Shown here piece by piece: positions 1 to 14,100 of a DNA stretch of 64,000 nucleotides. The stretch is taken from contig OZ038485.1 of NCBI GenBank assembly GCA_964036315.1, forward strand, positions 78,931,960 to 78,995,959, in the 5' to 3' direction. Below the pieces are notes generated by a model that worked only from the letters and a program-made list of their open reading frames with translations, was not told the origin of the DNA and made no database searches. Position 1 is the stretch's first letter. The number at the start of each line of letters is the position of its first letter. The translations under genes were made by a program, and so were the position numbers. Origin of the DNA: Acanthosepion esculentum (Eukaryota > Mollusca > Cephalopoda > Sepiida > Sepiidae).

Positions 1-1364
1 GATCGTACCGGAAAAAGAATGTATCGAATATTTATTTTAATTTCTCTGCTCAAAAATGCCAGGATGTAGCCAAAAGAAGCCTGCATATCAAACTGCCAAC
101 ATTAAATTCTTAACTGAGGCGGTCGAAAGTACTGGAACAAAATCAGAACAGAAGCTGATATTCAGAAACCTTATTCACAATTTTGATTTGGATATACAAG
201 ATCTCGTTCTAAAATTGTAAAAATAATTAAAGAGGCGAATATTTTCGGTTGAATGCAATAAAATATTGAAATATTTTAAATCTTAAATTTATGATTATAA
301 AAAAATGTCTCGACAAAACCGATATCACAAGCACCTAAATGTGAACAAGCGACGCTGGCAACTAGTCCAAGAATCTCAAGGCATAGACACAACGCTATCA
401 ACATAAACAATATTTTATAATTCCTTATTAAAACCCAACATCCAGTGAAGTATTTTATTTATGTTCAAATACTACGCGAAAAGCAGAAAAAAGGTCCGAA
501 AGATTAAAATAAAAATTAAATGGAAAATATACCCAATATATGAGAAAAATGATATATACATTTTTATAAACTTGAACACTGTTAGGAAAATTAATGACAA
601 AGTAGAAAACATTACGCGTGACGTGTTTCGCCCTTTAGTGTTTCGGTGATGTTTACGTTGATGTAGCTACACATTCACACGAACTAGTGGGTCGTGGGCG
701 CTGAAATTTTAAACTTTTAAATTTCATTTTTTATATATGTGTTTGGGTAGATAGTCTAGTGAATTTCACTTACTTTCTTTTTTCTTTTTGTTTATATTTT
801 TATCGGTTTTGTTATTAAAAATTCCTCATTTCGATAACAGATCTACAAAGAAAAGTGAAATGCTATAAGAACCTGGACGTAAATTTACTGGGGATGATCT
901 TGCAATTAAAGCACTTTTTATACACTTTCATATTAATAAATTGCTTTCTCTTTTAATTAAAGTAGCATTTTTTAAATCGGAATTAAGTTTAGACTCATTA
1001 TGACGAGCGACTAATATTTTTTTATAAAATATCTTTTTTGTGTTCATATTTAAATTCCTCAAGGTTTCTCCGATACATTCCTTATAACAGGCTATTCATC
1101 TTCAAGTTGTAGTTTATTATTCTTTTGTTTTCTATTAAGTCTTTTATTGTTTTAGAAGTTGTAACAAATTTTAAGTCAAGCTTAGATAAATTCTCTTCCA
1201 TTATAGTTGTGATAGAATTGGTAGGTAGAATAATATATTTTGATTCGTTGGGTTTGTCAGAATAATCCATTCATCTATTTTGAAATATTTTACGAGGATT
1301 TTGAGGAGGTGGTAGAAAGTGAAATTTATGGGGATAAATTTAAGGAGAATCGATAACAATTAAT
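1..1364. other. AT-rich intronic sequence, nothing recognised
   Basis: Only short ORFs occur (for example 56-220 and 461-649), with no recognisable domain or splice-flanked exon of the channel gene. Probably intron of the channel gene or upstream noncoding DNA. Confidence 0.5.
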
Positions 1365-1480
1365 ACTTGATTTGAAGAGGTTAAGATTGTTGTTTTCAGG
1401 GAAACACCCATGCGAAAAGCTATTCTACAGAGTAGCAGTTCTTGGGGAATAAATGGATTAGAATTTCCTCCATACATTTG
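1365..1480 (-). mobile_element. LINE 3'-end fragment (minus strand)
   Basis: The stretch aggttaagattgt ... agcagttcttggggaa matches, base for base over many positions, the reverse-strand LINE tails at 29962-30035 and 49670-49745. Confidence 0.4.
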
Positions 1481-1684
1481 GAAGAGGTCTGATTAGTTTT
1501 GAAACTAAATATTAAAAAAAATAAATCTTCATGTTATCTATCGACAAGAAAAAGCAATCAATTGAAATTTCGAATGAAACAGTTCACGTGTAATACATTT
1601 CCCTGGTATTATAATATAATCTTTGATTTATTTGTTTTATTGGGTAACATAAATTTCGGTATTATTTCGATTACGAGTGAACAG

Positions 1685-2375
1685 CGAGTTCGGTCCTCAA
1701 CGGCCGCTTCATAATTTCGCCCTTGATATTTTGATATTACCACAGACTATATTGAATCCATTGCGAGGTTTGCTGCGAAGAGAGTTAGTTCACTGTATCG
1801 TGCTAGCCAGTTTTTCTCTCCTCAATCTGACTTGCATAACTATAAGTCTACCATTCATCCATACCGTGAATATTGCTGCCACATATGCTCCGATTCCGGT
1901 GCTCCGATTCTTTATAAAATCCAAAGATGAATCAGCAATATTATTGGTGCTGACCTGGCACCTCAGCTTCAGTCACTTTCCCATCGCCGTAAAGTTGATT
2001 CCCTCTGGCTTTTCTATGAATATTTTCATAGTAAATGTTCTGATGAGCTCTGCTATGGTACCTAAACCTTATGAATTTAAGCGCAGTACTAGATTAACAA
2101 CCGTAAGTTCTATTCTAACAGTTTCTTTTCTCGCACCTCTCGTTTATGGAACTCTCTTCCAGCTTCTTGCTTCCAGACAAGTTGGATCTTCAAAAGTTTA
2201 AATGCATTGTCGATCGTTAGCTACAGTATTCCGGATTACTATTCTATTTTCCCTTCCTAAATAATGCTTCTGTTTTTCTCATTTTTCACGCTCAGTAACC
2301 CCCTTGTATCTTAGCGACTTTACTGCTTTACATTGGATGAATTCGATTTAAAGAAAAAAAAAAAACATAAAAAAT
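1685..2375 (+). mobile_element. Decayed non-LTR retrotransposon 3' end
   Basis: Translating across frames gives the LINE C-terminal signature: IYKSTI.P..EYC, LQSLSHRRKVDSLWLF, and [16 protein letters not shown], then a 3' UTR and an A-rich tail at 2351-2370. Several frameshifts and stops, so not functional. Same family as 37640-38215 and 53085-53985. Confidence 0.75.
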
Positions 2376-2439
2376 GACTGAAGTTATTATTTCAGCAAGA
2401 AATGAAACATTTCGTCCCAAAAGTAGGTTAAATAATATT

Positions 2440-2650
2440 CTACGCTATGGTGCATGAGGGAATATATACTACTTAAAACCAAGACTAATTTATCTTACAA
2501 CGAAATATCCATGGCTAAAGATACTGGAAAAATGGTCGGTTCGCTGTAACTGACTCTTCCTTCCATCCTCTATCTTTACAAGAGCCAGATCAGACCGAAA
2601 ATGGAGTATTGCTACCATACATCTTTAATTTCCAGAAATATTTAGAGAGA
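2440..2650 (+). mobile_element. LINE fragment
   Basis: One frame reads SILYLYKSQIRPKMEYCYH, the classic LINE reverse-transcriptase C-terminal motif. Short and isolated. Confidence 0.6.
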
Positions 2651-2737
2651 ACAGTGATGTTTTTTATTTTATGTTGCCTAAAAATTGTCTGAAGATTGCG
2701 TTGTGCATGAAACTCCGAGTCGTGATATTGGTAAGGG

Positions 2738-2739
<2 letters not shown>

Positions 2740-2804
<65 letters not shown>
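2740..2804. repeat. (AT)n microsatellite
   Basis: Uninterrupted AT dinucleotide run of about 65 bp. Confidence 0.95.
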
Positions 2805-2809
<5 letters not shown>

Positions 2810-4976
2810 TCTAAATATTTGTTAATCAATCGTAATGTATTGTATTTAAACGCGATATGATTTTTTCGTGCAAATAAACTCTCCTTGCAATGGTTATTGG
2901 GTTTTGAAGCTTTTGTGCTTTCTTCATGCTGAATGATTTTCATTTGTGGTGGTTGGTCACTTGTCGCCATACAAAAATTAATAATGTTGGTAAATTTGAT
3001 GCTTTATTATGGGACGGTGTATAACATAACATCGATTTGTGATAATGCGCCCTGGTCATTATATCATTATATAAACATAATTATTAAGCATAGAGAAAAA
3101 AATCAAGCAGAGTTAAGAAGTGTTATCGTTGAAGATGTAGAAGTTTTTCTTAAGAATTGGAGGTATAAAAATATTTGTGATGGATGAGAAGTTTTGATTT
3201 TTTTAACTGCTCATAATTATTTCTGCTCATTTTTTATTTTTTTTGGTAACGGAGAAATCTTTAAAACTTATAAGTGCAATAACCGACACGGTTCCGAAAA
3301 ATTCGATTTCATCTTTTGTATATTACTGTTATTTACCTATTTTTTGGCTTTGCTTGTCTTTGATTTCTGTTTTTCTCCTCACAAGAATTCTTAATTTTCA
3401 AAAAATATATCATGATTTTTCAGAGAAAAATACTGAAAGCATATCTAAAGTTATTACTGTTATTATTCCAAGGGATAATTCTTTTTTTTTGAGCATTCAG
3501 TTACCTTCATCTGATAGATTTATGCCTGCTTGTGTTTTATTTCGTGAATGTCCTGTTTTGTATATAATGCATGTTAATATAGTGGTCCATTTTTGTATGT
3601 GTGTACTTTCCTAGAGCTTATATACTTACAGGCTGAGTTCTTAGTAAATGCATTATTGGTTTGATTTGATCCATTTCTAAGGTAATACGTACAGGTAATT
3701 ATCAGGTTATGCATAACTTTGCATAAATACATACAAATTACTTAAATATTGTCTACATTATACATAATAATCATTGTAATTACGATTATAATTATTTTTG
3801 TTATTTTCGTTGGTTTTATTTATATTTAATCATATAATGAGAAAGAAAATAAAGCCATTCCAATTCTTAGACAAGATTGGGTTAGTTTTAAAATGACTAA
3901 TTTTATATTTAGATGAATACAGACATCGAAAGAAAGACCGATCTCGTCTTGTCTCCTAAATAAAACTCTATGTTATTTCATCCTTTCGATCCGACTTTGA
4001 AATTTACCAAATCAAGGATTTCACTCTGATGTTGTAACAAAAAAACAAAGAATGTTTTAATAATATATTTAATAGTTCTTTTTTAAGATTTCAGCCATTT
4101 TTTTAGGTTTATGACAAATATATGCCCAACAGAATTATTATATAACATACAACTCTGATTATATATATTTATTATTAGTTTTATTAACAGCTAGATTTAT
4201 ATATCCAATGAAGATCGAAAGGATTAAAGAACAACAAACAAATAGGCCATATTTTACGAAATAAATATCTCGATGTTTTATTTATAAAATGGATAAAAAT
4301 GTTTTATTCTTATTTTTCTTCGATGTAAAGTCGATTTGTACTTATTTTTGTAGCATTTTGTTTAAGATTTAAAGCCCAAAATATACACAAAATAGTGTCT
4401 TCTAATTGTCTTTTTTTATCATCAAATTTAGTTTGAATGTGTAATGTTTGTAAAGGAAATTTTAAAGGTAAATGTGGCAAAAATTGTTTTAATTTACCGT
4501 CCATTCACAAAATGAAAGATTTTCAGAATCGAAAGCGTGTTATCTCTTATGGTGTAATCCCACAACTACATATGTTATTATCCGATTTTATTCCCTTGTA
4601 GGAGGAAAATATCAACAAAATTACTAAATGTCTGTATAGTAATGCTATACTTTTTCTCCATTTGATCAATTGTAATATACTACAATAAAATACATTAAAA
4701 ACAAAACCAATATTTAATTAATATTATAATTAACTTCTATATCAGTCTTAGAATTAAGCTCTGCTTTCCGTTTCTCATACTTTATAAAATTCTATGATCT
4801 GTAGACAAAGAAAATCATATTGAAATGCTGTAACCCATCGTTGCCATTACTGATGACTTTCACTAACTATATATAGTCATAAATGAGATAGAAATCTAAA
4901 TTTGGATAACAACACATTTCATTAACATTATTTCGTGAGTAAACGCAAATTCTTCCTTAATTCATTTATATATGAA
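2805..4976. other. Noncoding intron-like stretch, nothing recognised
   Basis: AT-rich, short ORFs only (2933-3187, 3243-3614), without family motifs or exon-like splice pairs that fit the channel. Confidence 0.45.
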
Positions 4977-5059
4977 CAGGATGTGCGGCTGGTGTAACGG
5001 TTACTGTCTTGAAATCATTACCAGCATCTTTTGATTTCTATTCAGTACAATCCCTTACT

Positions 5060-5060
<1 letters not shown>
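4977..5060 (+). repeat. Possible tRNA-derived SINE head
   Basis: ggctggtgtaacggttact resembles an A box and gatttctattcag a weak B-box region; truncated by the following (ATT)n. Confidence 0.3.
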
Positions 5061-5121
<61 letters not shown>

Positions 5122-5122
5122 T
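5061..5122. repeat. (ATT)n microsatellite, tail of LINE copy
   Basis: Uninterrupted ATT array of about 60 bp abutting a minus-strand LINE 3' end. Confidence 0.95.
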
Positions 5123-5420
5123 TATTTCCTTTGATTTCTGGTGTGTACATATTTCTTTCCGGCTCCCGCCTAGAGACCTAAGGTTAGAAATGGCATCATT
5201 ACATTTTCCACTGACCAATTAAAAAATACACACACAAAGATATTTTACATAGAAAAAGCCCTTCGAAAGGTGTTGGCTATACTCGTGAGAACAATTTTTT
5301 TGTATTTCTTTAAGGCATGGGCTTTCAGGAATCCCTTCAATGGGTCTTCTGGAATCTTTTTCAACCAATACGAGGGACCCAACTACAACAGGGATTGTTA
5401 ATGTTCTCATGTGCCAATTA
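5123..5420 (-). mobile_element. LINE 3' end, copy 1 (minus strand, (AAT)n tail)
   Basis: The minus strand reads IPVVVGSLVLVEKDS ... KEIQKNCSH, the usual C-terminal 'P.V.GALG ... IQK ... G.A..LR' signature of a LINE polyprotein, followed by a 3' UTR and an (AAT)n tail. 322-bp period with the next copy. Confidence 0.7.
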
Positions 5421-5760
5421 TTATTGTTATTATTATTAATATTTTCTTTTCTTTGGTTTCTGGTGTGTACACATTTCTTTCCGGGTCCCGCCCAGAGACC
5501 TAAGGTTAGAAATGGCATCATTACATTTTCCACTGACCAATTAAAAAAAAACAGACACAAATATATTTTACATAGATAAAGCCCTTCGTAAGGTGTGGGC
5601 TGTACTTGTGAGAACATTTGTTTGTATTTCTTTAAGGCATAGGCTTCCAGGAAACCCTTCAATGAGTCTACTGGAATCTTTTCCAACCAATACGAGGGCT
5701 CCAACTACAACAGGGATTGTTGATGTTCCCATGTGCCACATTTTTGAGATTTCAATTTCA
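5421..5760 (-). mobile_element. LINE 3' end, copy 2 in tandem (minus strand)
   Basis: Second closely similar copy of the preceding unit; its own interrupted (AAT)n tail lies at about 5421-5446. Head-to-tail arrangement, both truncated at the 5' side. Confidence 0.7.
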
Positions 5761-5761
5761 A

Positions 5762-5841
<80 letters not shown>

Positions 5842-5902
5842 CTTCGTTTACATTCTGTTTAGTGCAATATCTCAATGGATTATTATTATTATTATTATTA
5901 TT
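5761..5902. repeat. (TTA)n microsatellites
   Basis: Uninterrupted TTA array 5761-5841, then a shorter one at 5879-5902 separated by about 37 bp. Confidence 0.95.
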
Positions 5903-6204
5903 GTTATTGCTATGAGTACCTACTTTAAGTATGCGTTTTGCAAAGTCTGTTGCATTAGAGTAGCATTATGAATTTTACGTTAATTTTTTCATATCTCTAC
6001 TATTGTTCCCGGTTTCACTTCCAGTTGATATCAAATGCATTACTCTTGTAAGTATTTTTTGTATACGTTAAACATTTGCAGAAGAAAAAAATATTAACAT
6101 TCGCAATTAATCATTTTTTTGGTTTCGAGGTATTTAGATTTGCTGCTGATTTTTGTGAATGCTTTTTACAGTTTGATTTCTTTGTATCTTGACTATTTTT
6201 ATAG

Positions 6205-6345
6205 GAGAACGATGAAACTGACGCAGCTATGACGCCCATGATGGAAAATATGGCTGAAATGTTTCAATACAAAGATGATGGTCATATTGAGTTAGTATTG
6301 AAACTATTTGCTCGACTATGTGATGGGCAAAACACGGGTATTCAG
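6205..6345 (+). CDS. Exon 1 of window: start of RIH-associated region
   Basis: Codes 47 residues beginning ENDETDAAM and ending [10 protein letters not shown], the signature stretch of the RIH-associated domain (LC.N.N..LQ in relatives). Acceptor tatag, donor gtattg, phase 0 at both ends. The upstream exon is not in the window. Confidence 0.85.
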
Positions 6346-8436
6346 GTATTGTTTTCATTTTATTATGTAATGAATTTAATGAAATTGTTCTTTAAATTGA
6401 TAGTCTAAAATCTCTATTATTATTTTTTCAGCGAAGAGTGTTTACCTTTCGAAATACTTAATTCAGCGATTGAAAGTAGATGGAAACACTATTTTTCGTA
6501 CATGAATTTTAATATAATCTGATAAATGTATATGTAAAATTAAAGCGAAATAGCAAAGTCTACCGTATATACTCGATTATAGTGCATTTTCATTATAAGC
6601 TTTTACTAAAAAATAGGGGTTCTCAGTATACACAGCTAAATTTTTGAAGAGGTTAAAAACATGCATTTTTGGTGACCTTTTACACTATACATAAATACAT
6701 TGTTTTTCTTTGAGGGGTTAAAATTCATGCATTTTAGGTTACTGTAATCTATCTGGTAGGCCTACATTTTCATGGTACCTTTGGCTCATCATAACAATAA
6801 ATGTGAGCTCATTTAGCTTGCCTCCAAGAGCATAGATTCTTTCTGTTACTACATGAACAGCAAAACATCATTCACTGTGTACCGCTTAAAATCTACAAAT
6901 ACCTGATATAAATGATGAATTAACCATGTTTATTTTTCCTTTCTCCAATTTGCGTTCATCTTCTTTTACATCGCTGAGGTATTGCTTTTCCAACGGCACC
7001 CATTTTGTCTGATATGTATCTATACCGTATATGATTCACTTGTATTCTTTATCCGTCTTCCTCTATATTTATTTATTATATTCTTTACTGATATTATTTC
7101 GTTTCCGTTACATATTCTTAAAATATTTTGACAAGATGCACTGCAATATACGGTAAATGCTGATTGCAGAGGGTGAAATAGCAAATGAATGTTAATTCTA
7201 GTAGCTTCATTTACGGTATTCAGTAAAATCATCAATATCATCAATACCATCAATAGGAATCAACAATAAGGAGAATTACAAACGTATATCCAACTAATCG
7301 TATGTAAAAGTATGACGGTACATGTTACACGAATAAATTATTTACGATAGAAAAAAGAAAAGTTCTTTTACTCACCGATACAGGAATAAACACCACAACA
7401 CATTTAAACAACTTCAATTCGTACCAAAAATAAAGCAAATAACAACATATGTCTATAGAGTACTTTTTACTTAGAATGACTTGAATTATCATAAACTGAA
7501 GTATACATCTCAACTCGTGGGACACCCTGCATTATGTACCGGTAATTCTGACAAAAAGTTTGTCGTCGGAAAGACAATACCTCAGCAATTGTAAACACTT
7601 GTGAAACGAAGATGAATGCAACTCTGAGAGAGGAAAAACCTATAAATTCTTCATTTATATAAGGTATTTGTTGATTTTAAATGGCATACATAGTGGATGA
7701 GGGTTTTCTTTTCATGTAGCGACAAAAGCGATGGAACTTTGGCTACGTAAGAGGTAGACCCAGGGTAAAGAAGCTACTGTTGTCATACATGAACGAAAAC
7801 AAATGTACGATATCTAAATCTTTGTATCAGATATTTTATTGTGAGTGGCTCTTCTCAACATTTTGTGGTAGCTTTGTATAATAAAAGAATGAAAACCATT
7901 TATTTGCTATAAAATTTGTCCAGAATGATGCCCAATACTGCAATATTTGACTGCGGCAGACCTACTAGTATTGCTCAGAATCTGGGGTCACGTTATAGAG
8001 GAACTACATGAAAAAGTCAGGTTTTCCACAAAAAATTGATTGTTGGTTGTTTAGCGCCATATCGATTTCTATAGGTTATATTAATGCCGGAATCTAAATG
8101 TTTTGTACGCAATTTTATATTATTTTTGTAGATGATAAGGGTTTAGTGATACAAGTCTTACTAATTAACCCATAGTTGTGGGGAGAATAAATGAATTCAT
8201 ACCTTTGCCAATGGTATTTGCGCGTAAGTGAATATAGCGAACCCAACTGGAATTGAAACTTGGCTCTCCGATTAACATTTCCGAGCCATTATCCATTACA
8301 CCACCTGCACATTCAGGATTAGAGAACCTGGTATTCCTAAGCGGTCATACATCTAAGTACTGACCAGGCTCAATGTTACTTTACTTCGGTGATCGTACGG
8401 GAATCGGTTTCAAGGTGATTTGTGGATAACCTACCG

Positions 8437-8506
<70 letters not shown>

Positions 8507-11142
8507 AAACATCGAGGGGTCGCGCTATACATGAAATAGGCTTATACACGAGTATATACGGTATTTCAGTTTTATAAGGATTATTCTTATTTGTAATTAT
8601 TTAATAATATACTTAAAATACGTTTGATTAAAAGCATTGCTACGAGAATACTGAGAAGGTAATTGTGAATCAAAATGTATTTTTTATTTTCTAAGATTAA
8701 TTTAAATGCTTTTCTGAAAAGTGAGTTGATAGTTTCCACTAAGTCCAAAATAGATTAATGCTTGCCTGTCGCAAAAATCTAATCATAGGACCATTTTAAT
8801 AAATTATACAATGGAAAAAAAATTTCCAGTCCAAACCAAATTATTTTCAACATAAACCTACAGAGTGTGTTAAAATGTATACACACTAACCCTAACCCTG
8901 GTAAGAAGTTTGGGCTGGTGATGAATTTTATTTTAAGCCAAATTCAGCACCACCACACTACCATAATTATGTACGAGCTTAGCTGAATGGAATGTTGCTA
9001 AACAGATAAATCGGGAGACGAGGTTCTATAGAATATCCTCCTCGTTCACCGGATCTCACACCATTGGACATTTTTCCTTATTTAAATGATAAAGTCTATG
9101 CTACAAAGACATCAACAATCGCTGAAATGAAAGTTTCCATAGAGCGAGAATGCAGCCAAATACCCATCGAAATGTTAACTGCAGCTTGTGATTTTATTGT
9201 GTCAGCAATGTCTGGACCGTAACGGACAATTCAATTTGAAAACAAGGAGATGACAAAACCTTACGATCATGCATTTAAAATAAATACTGTCTACGTATGC
9301 ATTATTTAAATTAAATATACTTGGTTCTCGTTGCTTGAATTATTTCTTGAGAAAGCTTCAAAATGTGCTTACATTGTATTGAGACACCTGTATATTTAAC
9401 GATATCGAATAAATGGTACAATCGAAAAACAAAACTCTTTCTTGTCAAAACCACTTATTTTTTTTAAATAAACATATACACACTGGGGTCGGCTGTAAAG
9501 TTCATAAGCTAACCAAGATATAAATATCAGTAGACACATCAGTTGGCAGACTAAAATGTCGGCCAGTGGTACACTTGCATGTCTTTTCGTTTGCCAACTG
9601 ATGTGTTTACTTAGAGTTATATGTTGGTGAGTCTATGAATTTTCCAGCTGATCCTCGTATATTTAACAATATCAAATAAATAATATCACCCATCATAAAA
9701 TCTATCTGCTAGTGTTTTATATAATATAAACAGTAATGAAAAAACCAAAAAAACAATTCGTGCCTTGATTGAAATTCTTTTATTTTTTGTTACAAATGGC
9801 AAACGAACAACAAACTTTTTGGCCCCCAATGTTTTAATCGTTTCAGAAATTAAAATTTTTTTAAAGAATTTCATATATAAAATTATTATCCGATACTTTC
9901 CCAATTTTGGAATTGATAGTGAAAATCATTTTCTTAGTATTATACCTATTTACTAAACTTAGATTGGTACAAGGCTACAATAAAGGAGCATCCAGTAAAT
10001 ATCTAATTCAATACACTAATAACTTTTTGAATCGTTAACGTTACAACAGTCATTCGTTTCTCTTGCAAGAGAACGGTAGCAGCCTGTTTGGTTAAAATTC
10101 AAGTAAAACTCTCAAGGGTGTAGGCCTGCTTCATGGTATTTGGAAATCGTGCGCTGTCCAAACTACATGATTTCCCTTTCGGTCGTACTGAAAAGATCCA
10201 ACGGAATACAGGGTATATTACATTTGGGGGCCATCTTGACTCCAGGAATTGGCGAAAAGTTGTCAGTGTTGACGGCTAACCGTCTTTGGAGCTCCACTCC
10301 GGTGTTTGGAGATGATCGCAAGCCAACTTTGTTAACTGTTAACCATTATGCTGTCCATATTGTTATAATCATTACCTAACATTAACTGTCGTTACCTCAT
10401 CTGTCTGATGAAAAGCAAAATAATCTGTAAGGTACTCTTTTTTCAGCTATATCCACTACATCTCGTTTGTAGTAATACTGATCTAATATTCACTTACTTA
10501 ATTTAATCGTCTACAGAACTATTTACGAGAACAGCCGGACAACATCAAGTCATTCAACATTGTTGCAGAGACGGCACAATTTTTGAACATCGTTTACTCC
10601 AACATTAATGACAAGACAATTGACCTCGTCATACAACTGTTCAGCACCTTGAATGAATTCTGTTCCGTATGTATAATATATGAATGATTCTCTTTATTTT
10701 TACGCTTCCCAATTCGAGATCGGTATTTGAGTCATATTTTCAAATGTATACATTTAGGAACGTTTCAAAATGGAGAACTCTGAGAGTCTTTTAAATATTG
10801 AGATTAATTTGTTTTTAATGCAAGCAGTTTCTTTAGTCGGTGCACAAGATTGTTGAGTTGTCCAAGACGATACCATTCATAGAAACCAGCTTTACAGTCA
10901 TAGTATTCTCTTCTGGACATTTCTTAGAAATTATATTGTTGCAGGCACTGCTCTTAGACAAAAAGCAGCGCCAACAATATTTTGCACTAGTAAAGGATAA
11001 GTGTCAGAAAATGAATGAATTTCAGCAAGGCGATATTTTGAATTAATACATGAATGAATATAGATGAATGAAAATGAAAGAAAATATTGAAAGTTAAGAA
11101 CTGGGTAGGGGATACACGTATGTGTGTGTGTGTGTGTGTGTA

Positions 11143-11176
<34 letters not shown>

Positions 11177-14100
11177 CGTAGGTTCAGTCACTAAGGGGGA
11201 AAATATCCTCATTCCCAGGAACATGTCCCGTTGGAGTTACTTTTACCACATGCTAGAAGGAATAGAGAAAGACAGCGCGTGCTCCGTTTTCTATAGACGC
11301 TTAACAGCACCCTCTAACTACTTCTTGTCGAAATTGGAAAAAAGGATGAGGTACCCAATAAGGATCAAACTCATAAGTTAGTCACAATTGATATAGCGAG
11401 ACAAGCTTGCTAACAATTACACCACATTGAAGTGAACAAGGGATGACCCACAGCATGTTTTTCTAGAACAAGAGACCCCAAATTCCTTTTGTGCTCCATA
11501 CACCGTGTTAATGTTTGGTCAATGTTTGCATCCCCTAAAAAAGTAATATGGAGACAAAGAAGTCTAATTTATATTGTTTGAACCACATACATTAATGCTA
11601 GTGAACAAAATGAGCTTAACGGGTAATATTTCAAGTTAGCACGATTGCAACTTTAAATTTAGTAATTAGATTTTAATTTTAAAAACATGTTAACATTAAA
11701 ATGAATCACAAATTTGAAAATAAAATTCTATTATTTCTTTTCTCCTGTTAATCGTTCATAATTTTGTTAGAATATTGCACCTTTTTGCTATTTGCAAATG
11801 CGCATGTCTGTCTGTGGATTCAAGCGATTTCTAGATTTGTCGTGATAAACGAAATAGAATTAAATCTATATTCACACAAGTATATTGTAAAGAGAATTAA
11901 AATAAAGTGTGCTTTTTTCACCAAGTCTTAGGGCCATAACCAGTACTGCACTCCCAAACTTCTCCAGCGTCTTACTTTCAAATTGCACTGCAAGCGCTCG
12001 ACTTACGAAAATCAATAAGATATTCTTTCAAATTTCCATCTTACATATTCTATAAATTGTACGAATATTGATTTATTACCCCTTTTATTCGATGATTATA
12101 AATTATGAGAAAAAGTAAAATAAAATAAAGAAGCCTTGTGATACGAAATGTCTTATCAAAAGGTATCAAAATGTATCGGACTCGTGCTATAAAAAGAATA
12201 AAACGCGTAGCAGTTCGGCATTTAATCTCTTTCGAAGTAGTCCCCCTTTTGAAGCTACAACCTTTATACAGCGTTGTTTATATAGATGGAAACATTCCTG
12301 GAACTCCTTTTTTGGGGATGGCGCGTAGCTGTTGTCGTCGAATTATCTTCGATTTCGTCGTCGTCTTGAAAACTTGTTACTTTCAAGTGAGATCTGCCAT
12401 TTTTAAGAAGAAAATGTCGCAAGGAGCGGAATCTGGGGAATATGGTGGTTGTCGGACACAAGACATGTGGTACTTGAACAAAAACTGCTGCACAAGCCAT
12501 GCACTGATAGAAACTCTGTGGTATGGTGAGACGACCACACACTACACACTTTCTTTCCAAACACTATAAACAAGGGAAACAAGTGAGAACGTTATAATGT
12601 AGAATACAAGTGCGACAGAGTTCAAGGTAAATCTGTGCTAAGCGACTTCACTCTGCGTACCATATCAACACTCTCAATACATTTTTTATCAGACCTCATA
12701 TTAAGATTTTAAATTATTGGTTATAATATGTAATTTTTATTAATAAATTAAACAGTCTACATCGGTATAGTGGCGACAAATTTTCGGCGATGATCCAGTG
12801 GCGATGAATTGTCCTTAACCATCTCGCAGCACACTCGCAGCTGATGAGTCGTAGATCAAGGATACATTCCACACTTTCGTATCTCTTTGGAATGGTACAG
12901 TGTATATTGGGAAGTCTCTTCTAGAGATAACATTTTCTGAATATATCTTGACATAACTTGATTAGTTTCTCTTAAAATCTCTTTATATTTTCTTATTGCT
13001 ATCATTTATGCTCTAGAAAACCTCTTTGGGGATCTTTGTCAGCATTACTCTCTTTCTCTCATTCTTATTTGTGCTTGTCTATTTTTGCCTTAGAGAAGTT
13101 TTTCATTATTGGCATATTTTAACCCTCATCAAAACGATTCGATTTGCTTTGAATTCTGTTCATTAATTTTCACTTTGGCTAAACAAAATTACTTTCTTTT
13201 AAATGCTTCTTGTTTTTTAAGAATGGATTTATTATTCAGTCAAGACATTTATTACAGAAGGTTTATTGTTTTAAATCCTTTTTGCAGGGGAACCAAGAGA
13301 ATCGCGTGGTGATGCATGATAGAAAAATTATTGATTATATCAATTTTATCCTTCGAGCTGGGGAAATGCAAGACTGTCCATCAAAAAAGGTTAGTCATTG
13401 ACAATATAAGATTCTTGTAGTTAATAATCAAATTAACCCCATCAAATCTAAACTGGCGATGACCAATATCAGTTATATGCCATGCATGATACACGCTTAG
13501 GCGATCATGTATCTTTCATTACATGACTAATGAGGTAGATTTTTTCTCGCAGTAGGTTGCCATCCAAGGCTATAGAACCCTGTCATGCTATTTACCCATA
13601 GCTGATGGGAGAAGAGGGTATTAGCACGTAAGTGAATGTAATGGATTCGACTGGAATTCGTAGTGTACCAATTTCACTGCCCGGTACAAGTCTGTGTTTC
13701 TTGTCATAAATCAATTACCTATATTGGACATACGACCACCTCCTTGAGTAGACGTCACACATGTCACTTTTCAGAGCAAAGCGCCATACAAAGGCTTTTA
13801 TCAACGCATAATCTGCAAAGCCTATTAAGAAAGATACTGGTCGAAAACACTAAAGTCCTTTGTAAATCAAATTTCTGGAACATCTCGTTATATAAAAGGT
13901 CCTGTACATCAAACAGCTCTCTCCCACCATCAAATTACCTAGTTTAATCATGGTAACGGAATGTTGAAAGTCTTTTAATAATAGAAAGTCGCCCACAAGA
14001 ATCTCAGCCATGTCCAACACACGGTGGCTCGGAATTAAGTCCCTACTATAATTGACAAATAATACACGAATATTACATCTCACACAGTCGAAAACATGAA

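Larger units (their letters stand above)
6561..8563. mobile_element. 2-kb non-autonomous TIR transposon
   Basis: Begins TACCGTATATACTCGATTAT and ends with the inverted ACACGAGTATATACGGTA, so the ends form imperfect terminal inverted repeats. The interior has no transposase ORF and carries a SINE (8160-8325) and a (CA)n tract. A shorter relative lies at 46809-47023. Confidence 0.65.

Noticed and set aside
56..220. Short ORF MPGCSQKKPAYQTANIK...
   Set aside because: 54 residues, no family match known to me, no splice pair fitting the channel; could be transposon debris but cannot be supported.
1677..2201. A 174-codon ORF as a host protein
   Set aside because: It runs mostly in a non-coding frame of a LINE remnant; LINE motifs appear in other frames of the same DNA.
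2933..3187. Possible upstream channel exon (HREKNQAELRSVIVEDVEVF)
   Set aside because: Charged and helical-looking, but no clean acceptor/donor pair, and no resemblance to the RIH region expected before exon 1.
8887..8899. ctaaccctaaccctg, telomere-like
   Set aside because: Barely two units; chance or ancient insertion, not a telomeric tract.
10140..10379. 79-codon ORF / possible transposase on the minus strand
   Set aside because: Similarity too weak and short on either strand.
12138..12569. A 143-codon + strand ORF
   Set aside because: Antisense to a mariner remnant, no domain, no codon or splice support.
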